Of a stretch of 7,091 nt of DNA, positions 1 to 6,600 are shown piece by piece. The position numbers and the translations under genes were made by a program. Below the pieces are notes generated by a model, which saw nothing but the letters and a program-made list of their open reading frames with translations, searched no databases and had not been told where the DNA came from. Location of the stretch: contig CAKSIW010000097.1 of the NCBI GenBank assembly GCA_934463175.1, positions 1 through 7,091 on the forward strand, in the 5' to 3' direction. The stretch comes from an uncultured Clostridia bacterium (GTDB taxonomy: Bacteria; Bacillota; Clostridia; Monoglobales; Monoglobaceae). Position 1 is the first letter of the stretch, and every line of letters starts with the position of its first letter.

Positions 1-2653
1 TAAATCTTTCTTCATAATCTGTACTTTTTTCATACCACTCAAACATTTTGCTGTAATCTCTGACCTTTGGGTATATGGTCATTACCGCCATTCTGTGAGG
101 CAGCGTTCCTCTTGAACTCGGAGTGTTTGCAATCCCACTGTTATATCCTCTAATCAGCCTGAAGGCATAGTTTTCTCTGTGAATATCAACTCTGTTTTTC
201 ACATATTCCTCATAACTCTGCTGTGGTCGCTTTGCTTTAACCTTGAATACGCATTCATAGCCCTTGTATTTCGCCTTAACTGTAATTTCCGCACCGTCAG
301 GCACATTCCTTTTGAACACGATGGTGTTCTTTCTTAACACATCTCCGTATTCAAATCCGTCTATCTGCTCATACTCCAGTACACCTCTGTTATCCTCGGA
401 ATACGAATAGCTCGTGCCCCAATTAATGGGATATGCATAGCTTCCATCAGCAAAATTAGCTCTGAACGCATTCAGTGCCTTAAACTGCCAAGGTTCAAAC
501 GGGTTCGCTTCGACAATATCCTCATCAGCCGAAATACCGACAATCTCTTCGCTCCACTTGGCAACATTCTTTTCAACACTTACATCATCTATATATACCT
601 CACAGTTGTTTGCCATAAATGTAAAATATCCGCTGTCGTTTGCGGACAAATTATAATACTGTCTGATGCCATCGATTTCAAATATAACTTGTGGCCCATA
701 TACTTCAACAGAAAAATTATGATATTCCCCATCCTCAATATTTATATTTTCACCGGCAACGGCAGAAATTCTCATATGCGCACCACTGTCAATCTTGTGG
801 TTTATTCTATATATGCACGGTATTCCGCCCGTTCCTCCCAAAACCGTCTTGTCAGCAGGTTCACGGGTCTGCGGCTTGATCTCAAACGTTGCATACTCAC
901 ACTTTTCATCAAGTACCGGGGTAACAATCTTTACCCTTGCAGTGATCTTATAGCGTTTCCACATTCCGCCAAACTTCTCCGTTTCCTCGTTGGCAAGATG
1001 CAGAACACGATTTCCGTTATCAGATACTATATGGTCTTTAGGATACATAAAGTACTCGTTTTGAGATTCGTTCTCAAAATTCTCATCAATTATTTTGCCT
1101 TGCCGCCTTTCAATGACCGTAATTTTTTTCTTTTCGGTCATTCCGTCCGTTTCAAACGACAAGACATATTCGCCTGTTTTCACAGCCGTGATTACACCGT
1201 TTGTAATTTCAAGGCCTTCTCGGTCGGCTGTCACACTGAACTCATCTCCGTTCATAACGTAATCCATTGAATTCATCCGTTTTGTAAGAGAATACTCGAC
1301 AGCAGCGCCTTGTTCTATTGTTTCTGAGGATACAGCAGGTGTCAGCGCTTCATACTTTGAAACATAAACCTCAGCCGTTCCTTCAAGACCTTCACTTTTT
1401 ACTTTTATTTGTCCTTTTCCCGAGTTTTCAAAGCTGACAGTGTTTTCGCCATGCGTCACAGGTTCTTCAATTTTATAATCCGCCGGTGAAATATCAAAGG
1501 AATCGCCATTTTCATCAATTCCCTTTACCCCGATTGTCATTTCCTCATTTCGGTAGAGCTTTTCCTTATCTTTCTCTATTTTCAATGCTGAATAATTAAT
1601 TTTGTTCTTTACATCTATTTCCGCTGTATATTCCAAATTTTTTTCGCTTCCGATGTCAAACATTCCAAGTTTGACCGAATGCCTCCCGACCGATGAAAAA
1701 ACAAATTTTCCGTCCTTTTGTCTTTTTGTGCTGCTGTCAAATGTCATCTGCATACCGTCTGTTGCCAATTCTTTTCCGTCCGCCGAAACAAGCTTGATTC
1801 CGACAGGCGTATCAATTGCTGCACTTTTTGTATCAAAAGCCAGCTTTGGTTCGTCAATTGCCTTAATTTCGCCGCATGACAGATTATCAACCAAAACCTC
1901 ACACGAATTTGAAGTCACCTGAAATCCGCCCTGAGTTAAAGCAGCCCCCGTTGATTCCCCAAGCAAGTCCTTGTGACTTATTGACAGCGAATCAAGAAGT
2001 TCGCCTTCTGCGCTGTATGCCGAAAGATAGTACATTCCATCAACACTCAACGCTTTTAGTCTGATCCACGGAGTCGTCATAGAGGAATTATTTTGTACGC
2101 CAAGTTCGTGGTCACTTATCGCACCGTAAATCCATCTTTCAACTCCGTAACTTGAGGTCCGCACAATCGCAATTCTGTCACGTATTATTTCTGTTCCGTC
2201 CCCCATTCTGGTCTCGGGATTATACTTAATTGCCGACACATATGCAAATCTCACTGTAATGCTCGACTGTGTATCAGCTGTCGATGCGAGAGAAAATGCA
2301 CCGCTTCCGACACCGGTTGATTTCACAAGCTTAACATCTGCTGATATGTATGTATTTCCGCTTATACTGCCGCAGTGCTCTCCGCCGACAACCGCATTCT
2401 TCCCATCAAGTCTCCAGACGCTTTCGCCGTCAACTCTCACGGTTTTTCCCTTCAGTTCTTTCGGAACATTCTTTGAGAAGTCTGTGTTTATCTTATTCTC
2501 TGTTTCAACCAATATTTTATCGGGTCTTAATTCCGAGACATATGCCTGCACCGCAGTATCATTTATCCCATCGTCTGCCGCCAGAATATTTCCGCAGAAG
2601 AAGCTCTGCAGCATCAATGCAAGAATTAACAAAATGGCTGCCTTTCTTTTCAT
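1..2653 (-). CDS. Large secreted multidomain protein of unknown function, C-terminus beyond the window
   Basis: This frame is open without a stop from the ATG at 2653 to the left edge, giving 884 visible residues of a longer protein. I chose this ATG because GAGAGG lies 6 bases upstream; the ATG at 2659 directly abuts that site. Residues 1-26 form a signal peptide (MKRK, a hydrophobic run, then NILAA before DDG), so the protein is exported. Residues about 45-262 and 518-695 look like two related beta-sandwich, concanavalin/DUF1080-like modules, each ending in a C-E-V-x-x-D-[DN]-x-S strand. Residues about 265-515 are Ig-like strands, including an ITNGVITAVKTGEYVLSF stretch typical of bacterial Ig-like (Big) domains. 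Residues 705-808 look like another Ig-like module. Residues 811-884 are rich in aromatic and charged residues and resemble nothing I can name; a catalytic domain may start there. It follows the transporter genes in the same direction, so a role in binding or cleaving the imported glycan is inferred, not shown. Confidence 0.85.
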   Translation of the reverse strand, partial: MKRKAAILLILALMLQSFFCGNILAADDGINDTAVQAYVSELRPDKILVETENKINTDFSKNVPKELKGKTVRVDGESVWRLDGKNAVVGGEHCGSISGNTYISADVKLVKSTGVGSGAFSLASTADTQSSITVRFAYVSAIKYNPETRMGDGTEIIRDRIAIVRTSSYGVERWIYGAISDHELGVQNNSSMTTPWIRLKALSVDGMYYLSAYSAEGELLDSLSISHKDLLGESTGAALTQGGFQVTSNSCEVLVDNLSCGEIKAIDEPKLAFDTKSAAIDTPVGIKLVSADGKELATDGMQMTFDSSTKRQKDGKFVFSSVGRHSVKLGMFDIGSEKNLEYTAEIDVKNKINYSALKIEKDKEKLYRNEEMTIGVKGIDENGDSFDISPADYKIEEPVTHGENTVSFENSGKGQIKVKSEGLEGTAEVYVSKYEALTPAVSSETIEQGAAVEYSLTKRMNSMDYVMNGDEFSVTADREGLEITNGVITAVKTGEYVLSFETDGMTEKKKITVIERRQGKIIDENFENESQNEYFMYPKDHIVSDNGNRVLHLANEETEKFGGMWKRYKITARVKIVTPVLDEKCEYATFEIKPQTREPADKTVLGGTGGIPCIYRINHKIDSGAHMRISAVAGENINIEDGEYHNFSVEVYGPQVIFEIDGIRQYYNLSANDSGYFTFMANNCEVYIDDVSVEKNVAKWSEEIVGISADEDIVEANPFEPWQFKALNAFRANFADGSYAYPINWGTSYSYSEDNRGVLEYEQIDGFEYGDVLRKNTIVFKRNVPDGAEITVKAKYKGYECVFKVKAKRPQQSYEEYVKNRVDIHRENYAFRLIRGYNSGIANTPSSRGTLPHRMAVMTIYPKVRDYSKMFEWYEKSTDYEERF

Positions 2654-2711
2654 ACGCATCCTCTCTTTCCGATTTCAATTAAATAATCTTTTTAACTGCT
2701 TCTAAGTTTTA

Positions 2712-2740
2712 ATATTATCACTATTGTTTGTTATAGTCAA
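2712..2740 (-). promoter_or_regulatory. Sigma-A-type promoter in front of the large secreted protein gene
   Basis: Read on the minus strand, TTGACT (2740-2735, 5 of 6 to consensus) is followed after 17 bases by TAATAT (2717-2712, 4 of 6), with a TG one base before it, as in extended -10 promoters. Transcription would begin near 2705, leaving a leader of about 50 bases before the ATG at 2653. This would let the secreted protein be made independently of the transporter operon. An inverted repeat overlaps the -35 box. The match is by eye, without experimental support. Confidence 0.55.
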
Positions 2741-2745
2741 CAATA
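2722..2745. repeat. Inverted repeat overlapping the -35 box, possible operator
   Basis: TATTGTT (2722-2728) and AACAATA (2739-2745) are perfect 7-base inverted arms around a 10-base spacer. They straddle the -35 hexamer (2735-2740) and the upstream part of the spacer of the promoter before the secreted protein gene. The heptamer TATCACT also occurs twice in direct orientation, at 2716-2722 and 2744-2750, so both ends of the promoter carry it. A repressor or activator site is plausible, but the regulator cannot be named. Confidence 0.3.
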
Positions 2746-2784
2746 TCACTTTAATTCACCATTGTATTTTTGAGCATTTTTACA

Positions 2785-2802
2785 TAAAACATCCATGTTT
2801 TA
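2785..2802. repeat. 8-bp inverted repeat just downstream of the second permease gene
   Basis: TAAAACAT and ATGTTTTA are perfect arms separated by CC, lying 6 bases past the permease stop codon at 2809. In the minus-strand transcript this could fold into a short AT-rich hairpin, but no U-run follows, so it is a poor intrinsic terminator. It also lies about 45 bases upstream of the -35 box of the next gene, where an activator could bind. Its core nearly matches a palindrome in the leader of the binding-protein gene (6328-6340). Confidence 0.35.
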
Positions 2803-2808
2803 CAAATT

Positions 2809-3684
2809 TTATTCTTTAACCGCTCCGACCATAACTCCTTTAACAAAGTACTTCTGTATAAACGGATATACACACAATATAGGAAGCGTCGAAACTATTA
2901 TAACAGCATATTGAATCGTCTGACTTACAAGACTCCTGTCTCCGGTATCAACATTCTGTGTCATTGCAGATGTATCATTTTGTAGCAGAATTTCTCTCAG
3001 GATAAGCTGCAGCGGGAACTTTTCACGTGAGGACAAAAACAGCATTGCATTAAACCATGAGTTCCAGTGTTCAACCGCATAATACAGGACAATTACCATA
3101 GTCGTTGCCTTAGTGAGCGGAAAGAAAATCTTAAACAAAATTCTAAAATGCCCGGCTCCGTCAAGCTGCGCGCTTTCATACAAGCTTTCGGGAACCGATT
3201 GATATGCTGTTCTCAAAACAATCAGGTTAAACGTGTTGATTGCAACAGGTAAAACCAATGCAAGATATGAATCCTCAAGTCCCAAATTTCTGACTGCGAA
3301 ATAGAACGGAATTGTTCCTCCCGAAAAATACATAGTAAAAACAATCAAGAACATAATTTGTCTTCTGAAGGGAAATTCCCTCCTGGTCAGAAAATATGCA
3401 CCGAATGAGGTTAACAAAACATTAGTAGACACACCCAAAATTTCAATTATAAATGTGTTTCCGAATCCTCTCCACAACGCCGTATTTCCAGCCATCATCT
3501 TATACGCGTAAGTTGAAAAGCCTGCCGGTTTCAACAAAACTCCGCGATGCATCATAAAAGACGCAGGCTCGGAAAACGAAGCAAATAAAACATAAAGCAG
3601 CGGATAAAGCATTATAAGAATCATAAAACACATAAACAACGCGTTTACAGTCTCAAACACTCTTCCGCCAACACTCTTTTTCAT
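2809..3684 (-). CDS. Carbohydrate ABC transporter permease, LplC/YtcP type
   Basis: This 291-residue integral membrane protein is the second permease subunit of a CUT1-type sugar importer. Hydrophobic segments are visible at about 12-38, 75-98, 108-130, 138-158, 195-215 and 256-276, the usual six. The cytoplasmic EAA loop that contacts the ATPase is at about 169-190 (YESAQLDGAG, then FKIFFPL). The C-terminus, KYFVKGVMVGAVKE, is characteristic of the LplC/YtcP branch. The frame extends upstream to a TTG, but I chose the ATG at 3684 because AAAGGA precedes it by 8 bases and because MKKS fits the family start and length. It lies 37 bases after the partner permease, so the two are co-transcribed. 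The family is clear; the substrate cannot be read from the sequence, though complex polysaccharide fragments are usual for this branch. Confidence 0.93.
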   Translation of the reverse strand: MKKSVGGRVFETVNALFMCFMILIMLYPLLYVLFASFSEPASFMMHRGVLLKPAGFSTYAYKMMAGNTALWRGFGNTFIIEILGVSTNVLLTSFGAYFLTRREFPFRRQIMFLIVFTMYFSGGTIPFYFAVRNLGLEDSYLALVLPVAINTFNLIVLRTAYQSVPESLYESAQLDGAGHFRILFKIFFPLTKATTMVIVLYYAVEHWNSWFNAMLFLSSREKFPLQLILREILLQNDTSAMTQNVDTGDRSLVSQTIQYAVIIVSTLPILCVYPFIQKYFVKGVMVGAVKE

Positions 3685-3721
3685 ATTAACAGTCCTTTCT
3701 TTCATCAAGCAGTTATTAGCT

Positions 3722-4663
3722 TTACCATAATCCGGAATCAGCAAATTTCTTGCTCATTTCATTTGCAAAAAAAAGTAAGACAAAATTTATAACGGAATTA
3801 AACAGACCAATCGCTGTGGTATAGCTCCATTGTTGTCCTTCAAACGCCATACGATATACATAAGATGATATGACATCACTCTTGTTATAAATCAGAGAAT
3901 TATATAGTAGAATTATCTTTTCATAACCCACGCTAAGCAATCCGCCTACGCGAAGCAACAGCATAATTATGATTGTCGGCGCAAGTCCGGGGAGTGTTAT
4001 ATGCCAAAGCTGTTTCATCCTGCCTGCCCCGTCACATTTTGCCGCCTCGTAAAGCTGGGTATCGATGCCCGCCAACGCAGATATATATATTATTGATCCC
4101 CAACCTACACCCTGCCATATATCGGATACGACATATATCGGAAGAAACAAATTTTCCCGAGTCAGCATATCAACTTTTTCTCCGATAAAAGGCGTCAGTA
4201 AACCTGAAATAATTCCATCACTGCCGACAAAGGTCTTGATCATTCCGCAAATTACAACAAGCGAGATGAAATGTGGAACATATGTTATTGACTGTACAAC
4301 TTTTTTAAATTTCAGATTTGTAACTTCATTAATTAAAAGAGCAAGTATAATCGGCGCGGGAAATCCAAATATTAGATTTGACACGCTGATTGAAAGCGTA
4401 TTTCTGAGCAATCGCCAAAAATCTGCCGAATTTACAAAATCAACAAAATGCTTCATTCCAACCCATGGACCGTCAAAGAAACCGTTTCCCGGGCTATATT
4501 CCTGAAATGCAATCACTGCTCCGTATATAGGATAATATTTAAAAACCAAGTAATACAAAACAACCGGTAACGCAATTATGTAAAGCTCCCAGTTATTTTT
4601 TAAATGACTCTTCAAATTTTTTACCTTTCGGCTTTTCGTTTTAATGCTTTTTGCTGTTTCCAT
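3722..4663 (-). CDS. Carbohydrate ABC transporter permease, LplB/YteP type
   Basis: This 313-residue membrane protein is the first permease subunit of the importer and pairs with the LplC-type subunit encoded next. After a basic, lysine-rich N-terminus come hydrophobic segments at about 27-53, 88-111, 127-145, 172-198, 228-247 and 284-302. The motif FKYYPIYGAVIAFQEYSP at about 41-58 is typical of LplB-type permeases. The EAA loop is at about 205-225 (YEAAKCDGAG, then WHITLPG) and would dock the ATPase. The frame can be read from a TTG at 4681, but the ATG at 4663 has GGAGAGG five bases upstream and is the better start. It ends in SGLW, as in many relatives. It sits 77 bases after the binding-protein gene, with a strong hairpin between them. 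Confidence 0.93.
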   Translation of the reverse strand: METAKSIKTKSRKVKNLKSHLKNNWELYIIALPVVLYYLVFKYYPIYGAVIAFQEYSPGNGFFDGPWVGMKHFVDFVNSADFWRLLRNTLSISVSNLIFGFPAPIILALLINEVTNLKFKKVVQSITYVPHFISLVVICGMIKTFVGSDGIISGLLTPFIGEKVDMLTRENLFLPIYVVSDIWQGVGWGSIIYISALAGIDTQLYEAAKCDGAGRMKQLWHITLPGLAPTIIIMLLLRVGGLLSVGYEKIILLYNSLIYNKSDVISSYVYRMAFEGQQWSYTTAIGLFNSVINFVLLFFANEMSKKFADSGLW

Positions 4664-4696
4664 AAGCACCTCTCCATTCAAAATGTCCCGTGTTTC

Positions 4697-4731
4697 ATGT
4701 GTGAGAGCAATTAGAACTTGCTCTCACACAT
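4697..4731 (-). repeat. Intercistronic hairpin between binding-protein and permease genes
   Basis: ATGTGTGAGAGCAA (4697-4710) and TTGCTCTCACACAT (4718-4731) are perfect 14-base inverted arms around a 7-base loop. The hairpin begins 9 bases past the binding-protein stop codon. No run of U follows it in the minus-strand transcript, so it is unlikely to stop transcription outright. Hairpins placed here in ABC-importer operons often block 3' exonucleases and keep the binding protein in excess over the permeases, as known for the malE-malF region. That role is inferred here from position and strength. Partial attenuation is the alternative. Confidence 0.8.
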
Positions 4732-4740
4732 AATTTCAAT

Positions 4741-6279
4741 TTATCGTTCAAGGAATTTATCATATGCCTTCTGTTTCGCATCAAGAATCTTATTTAAGCC
4801 CCTTGAATTTAATTCCTGAACATATTTATCAAAGTTGTCCAATGGCTCAAGTCCCATTATGAACTTAAGCATCATTTCGCTGTAATAAGTACTAACATCA
4901 GTTTGCAACTTTGCAATTTCGGATTCGTTGTCAACATATATTTGCGGCAGAAAATGTTCCGCTGAATTTGTTGATAACCAATTTTTCCATGCCTCTTTCT
5001 GCTGCGGACGTGATGCATACTGTTCCATATATCTGACATCCTGAACGAACGGACCGCCTGTATGCGCTCTGATATATTTTGACATACTTTCAGCCATCGG
5101 CTTACCCTCAGGATCATTTGTAATCAGTTCTGAATATGTCGGGTATCCGTCAACCATATTATAGCTTACACCCTCAATTCCGAAGTTATATAACATTGAA
5201 CCTTCCTCGCTATAGCCATAATCAAGATATTTTAACGCAAGATCAAGATTTTTACAGCTTGATGATATGCAAACATATAACCCCGTTAAAGGCGAATCAT
5301 AGTGTCCAAACTCCGGCATCTCGCCTTTATTAAGCGCAGGATACGGAACTCCGACAAGATCATAACCGGACTCCTTTGCCGCTGTCAGCCAACCTCCCAA
5401 GCCGCTTCCGAGAGAGCCTATAACCGCACCGTTTGTTCCGTCAAGTATTCCTGCATCTATACCCTTATAGTCCTGTGTTGCGATTGTTTTATCCAATAAA
5501 CCCTCATTATACCACTTGTTCATCAACGAGAGAAAATCCTTGAATCCGGGTTCGGCAGGTCCATACTTAACGGTTGTGCCATCAATATAATACTTTGCTG
5601 CGGTGTTATACGCACCGGTAAATTCACCATACGAGAGCTGGGCTGCAGGAATAAAGCTCAGCGGAGCTTCAGCTCCCTTTTTTTCTTTAAACGCCCTTAA
5701 AACATTTTCCCAATCATCAATTGTTTCGGGAACTTCAAGTCCAAGCTCATCAAGCCAGTCTTTTCTCATAACCAACCCTGCAGATGTACAGAGAGACGCA
5801 TCTCCTCTAACTAAAGGAAAGCCAAAAATTTTTCCATCATCGGTCTTAATCAGTTTGGCAATATCTTTATGTTCATCAAGATACTTTTTGAAATTTGGTG
5901 TTTTGTCGAGGTGCTGAGATATATCAACAACCTTATTTTGCTGAAGTGCCTTTGCGGGTCCACCCGGATATAATGGCCATGTATACTCAATTAAATCCGG
6001 AAGCTTGCTTTGAGCAATCATAACGTTAAACTTCTCCGTTTGCTGGCTGCTTGACGGATGAATATATTCTATTTCAACCCCGATGCGCTTTTCAAGTTCC
6101 TTTGCAATTTCTGTCTCTCCAAAATTTGAAAACTGCGAACTGACTTGACCTGCCATAGGCATCCAATATGTCAGTTTGTTGTCTGACGCTTGCTCTCCTT
6201 TATCCTTACAGCCGCTCACTGAGCCGACAAGAATCAATGCACTCACCGCCATCGCCGTTAATCTGATTCTTCGTTTCAT
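4741..6279 (-). CDS. Extracellular solute-binding lipoprotein of a carbohydrate ABC transporter, LplA type
   Basis: This 512-residue protein captures the sugar outside the membrane and hands it to the two permeases encoded next. Residues 1-24 are a lipoprotein signal: MKRRIR, a hydrophobic run, then VSGC with the lipidated cysteine at 24. NKLTYWMPM at about 34-42 starts the mature fold. The stretch around IEGVSYNMVDGYPTYSELI, in the C-terminal third, is typical of the large LplA-like branch of family 1 binding proteins, and the length fits that branch. The ATG at 6279 is preceded by GGAGGT at a 6-base spacing, a strong site that fits high expression. It is the first gene of the operon. No ATPase gene accompanies it, which is normal for importers that share an MsmX-like ATPase. 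The ligand is unknown; plant polysaccharide fragments are a guess from context. Confidence 0.95.
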   Translation of the reverse strand: MKRRIRLTAMAVSALILVGSVSGCKDKGEQASDNKLTYWMPMAGQVSSQFSNFGETEIAKELEKRIGVEIEYIHPSSSQQTEKFNVMIAQSKLPDLIEYTWPLYPGGPAKALQQNKVVDISQHLDKTPNFKKYLDEHKDIAKLIKTDDGKIFGFPLVRGDASLCTSAGLVMRKDWLDELGLEVPETIDDWENVLRAFKEKKGAEAPLSFIPAAQLSYGEFTGAYNTAAKYYIDGTTVKYGPAEPGFKDFLSLMNKWYNEGLLDKTIATQDYKGIDAGILDGTNGAVIGSLGSGLGGWLTAAKESGYDLVGVPYPALNKGEMPEFGHYDSPLTGLYVCISSSCKNLDLALKYLDYGYSEEGSMLYNFGIEGVSYNMVDGYPTYSELITNDPEGKPMAESMSKYIRAHTGGPFVQDVRYMEQYASRPQQKEAWKNWLSTNSAEHFLPQIYVDNESEIAKLQTDVSTYYSEMMLKFIMGLEPLDNFDKYVQELNSRGLNKILDAKQKAYDKFLER

Positions 6280-6340
6280 CTTTCTACCTCCAACTTTTTA
6301 ATTTAATTTTTTTGCCGACAAAAACTAAAAACATCGATGT

Positions 6341-6364
6341 AAGCTACTGATAAAAATGTAGCTT
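6341..6364 (-). repeat. Small hairpin in the leader of the transporter operon
   Basis: AAGCTAC (6341-6347) and GTAGCTT (6358-6364) are perfect 7-base inverted arms with a 10-base loop. They lie about 60 bases upstream of the binding-protein start codon, directly beside the palindrome ACATCGATGT (6331-6340). If transcription starts upstream of here, this is a modest leader stem-loop. The stem is not followed by a U-run positioned for termination, so I call it a structural element of unknown role. Confidence 0.35.
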
Positions 6365-6397
6365 TCATCCGGATTTTCAAGTTTTCTCCGGTCACCT

Positions 6398-6420
6398 TAA
6401 TCGCTTTTCAAAAGCAATTA
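6398..6420. repeat. 23-bp near-perfect palindrome upstream of the transporter operon, possible operator
   Basis: Arms TAATCGCTTTT (6398-6408) and AAAAGCAATTA (6410-6420) surround a single central base and match at 10 of 11 positions. The inner 13 bases, GCTTTTCAAAAGC, are perfectly symmetric. The element is about 120 bases upstream of the binding-protein start and just downstream of the weak -10 candidates, where a repressor dimer would act. A one-base centre makes a DNA site more natural than an RNA hairpin. The cognate regulator is unknown. Confidence 0.4.
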
Positions 6421-6600
6421 TCTCTTTTATGTTCAAATTCATTTTATCGTATTTTTTTATCATATACCACTGACAATTTCTAATATAAACCGACATTATC
6501 ACCAAAAAGCTTGTTCTTCCGCGTTATACAGTTTTGTTATTGTTACCTTCTTTACCTTTTTATCAATCGACAAAAATTTTTTCAAAAACACTTGTTTTTA

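Larger units (their letters stand above)
6280..6600 (-). promoter_or_regulatory. Gene-free AT-rich upstream region of the transporter operon
   Basis: These 321 bases hold no supportable gene. They separate the operon from the glycosidase remnant on the other strand and must carry the operon promoter unless it lies further right. Candidate hexamers on the minus strand are TATGAT (6464-6459) and TAAAAT (6446-6441), but neither has a convincing -35 box at 17 bases, so I cannot fix the promoter. TTGTCA (6476-6471) is followed by TACGAT only after 19 bases. The region contains the 23-bp palindrome at 6398-6420, the small hairpin at 6341-6364, the 10-bp palindrome ACATCGATGT at 6331-6340, and AAAAACA/TGTTTTT arms at 6584-6599. 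I recognise no riboswitch. Confidence 0.45.

Noticed and set aside
689..2705. Several open plus-strand frames (e.g. 689-1270, 1602-1922, 2259-2705)
   Set aside because: They lie opposite the long open minus-strand secreted protein, have no family resemblance and lack good ribosome binding sites. They are antisense shadows.
2785..2802. Intrinsic terminator after the second permease gene
   Set aside because: The stem is AT-rich with a tiny loop and is followed by a mixed sequence rather than a U-run. It is kept only as an inverted repeat.
3067..5917. Open plus-strand frames and one extra minus-strand frame (4872-5117) within the transporter genes
   Set aside because: The minus-strand permease and binding-protein genes match their families over the full length. 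The overlapping frames read as arbitrary peptides.
6303..6380. A possible 25-codon leader peptide on the minus strand (TTG at 6380, GGAG upstream)
   Set aside because: It needs a TTG start, shows no run of regulatory codons and has no attenuator structure after it. It is most likely chance.
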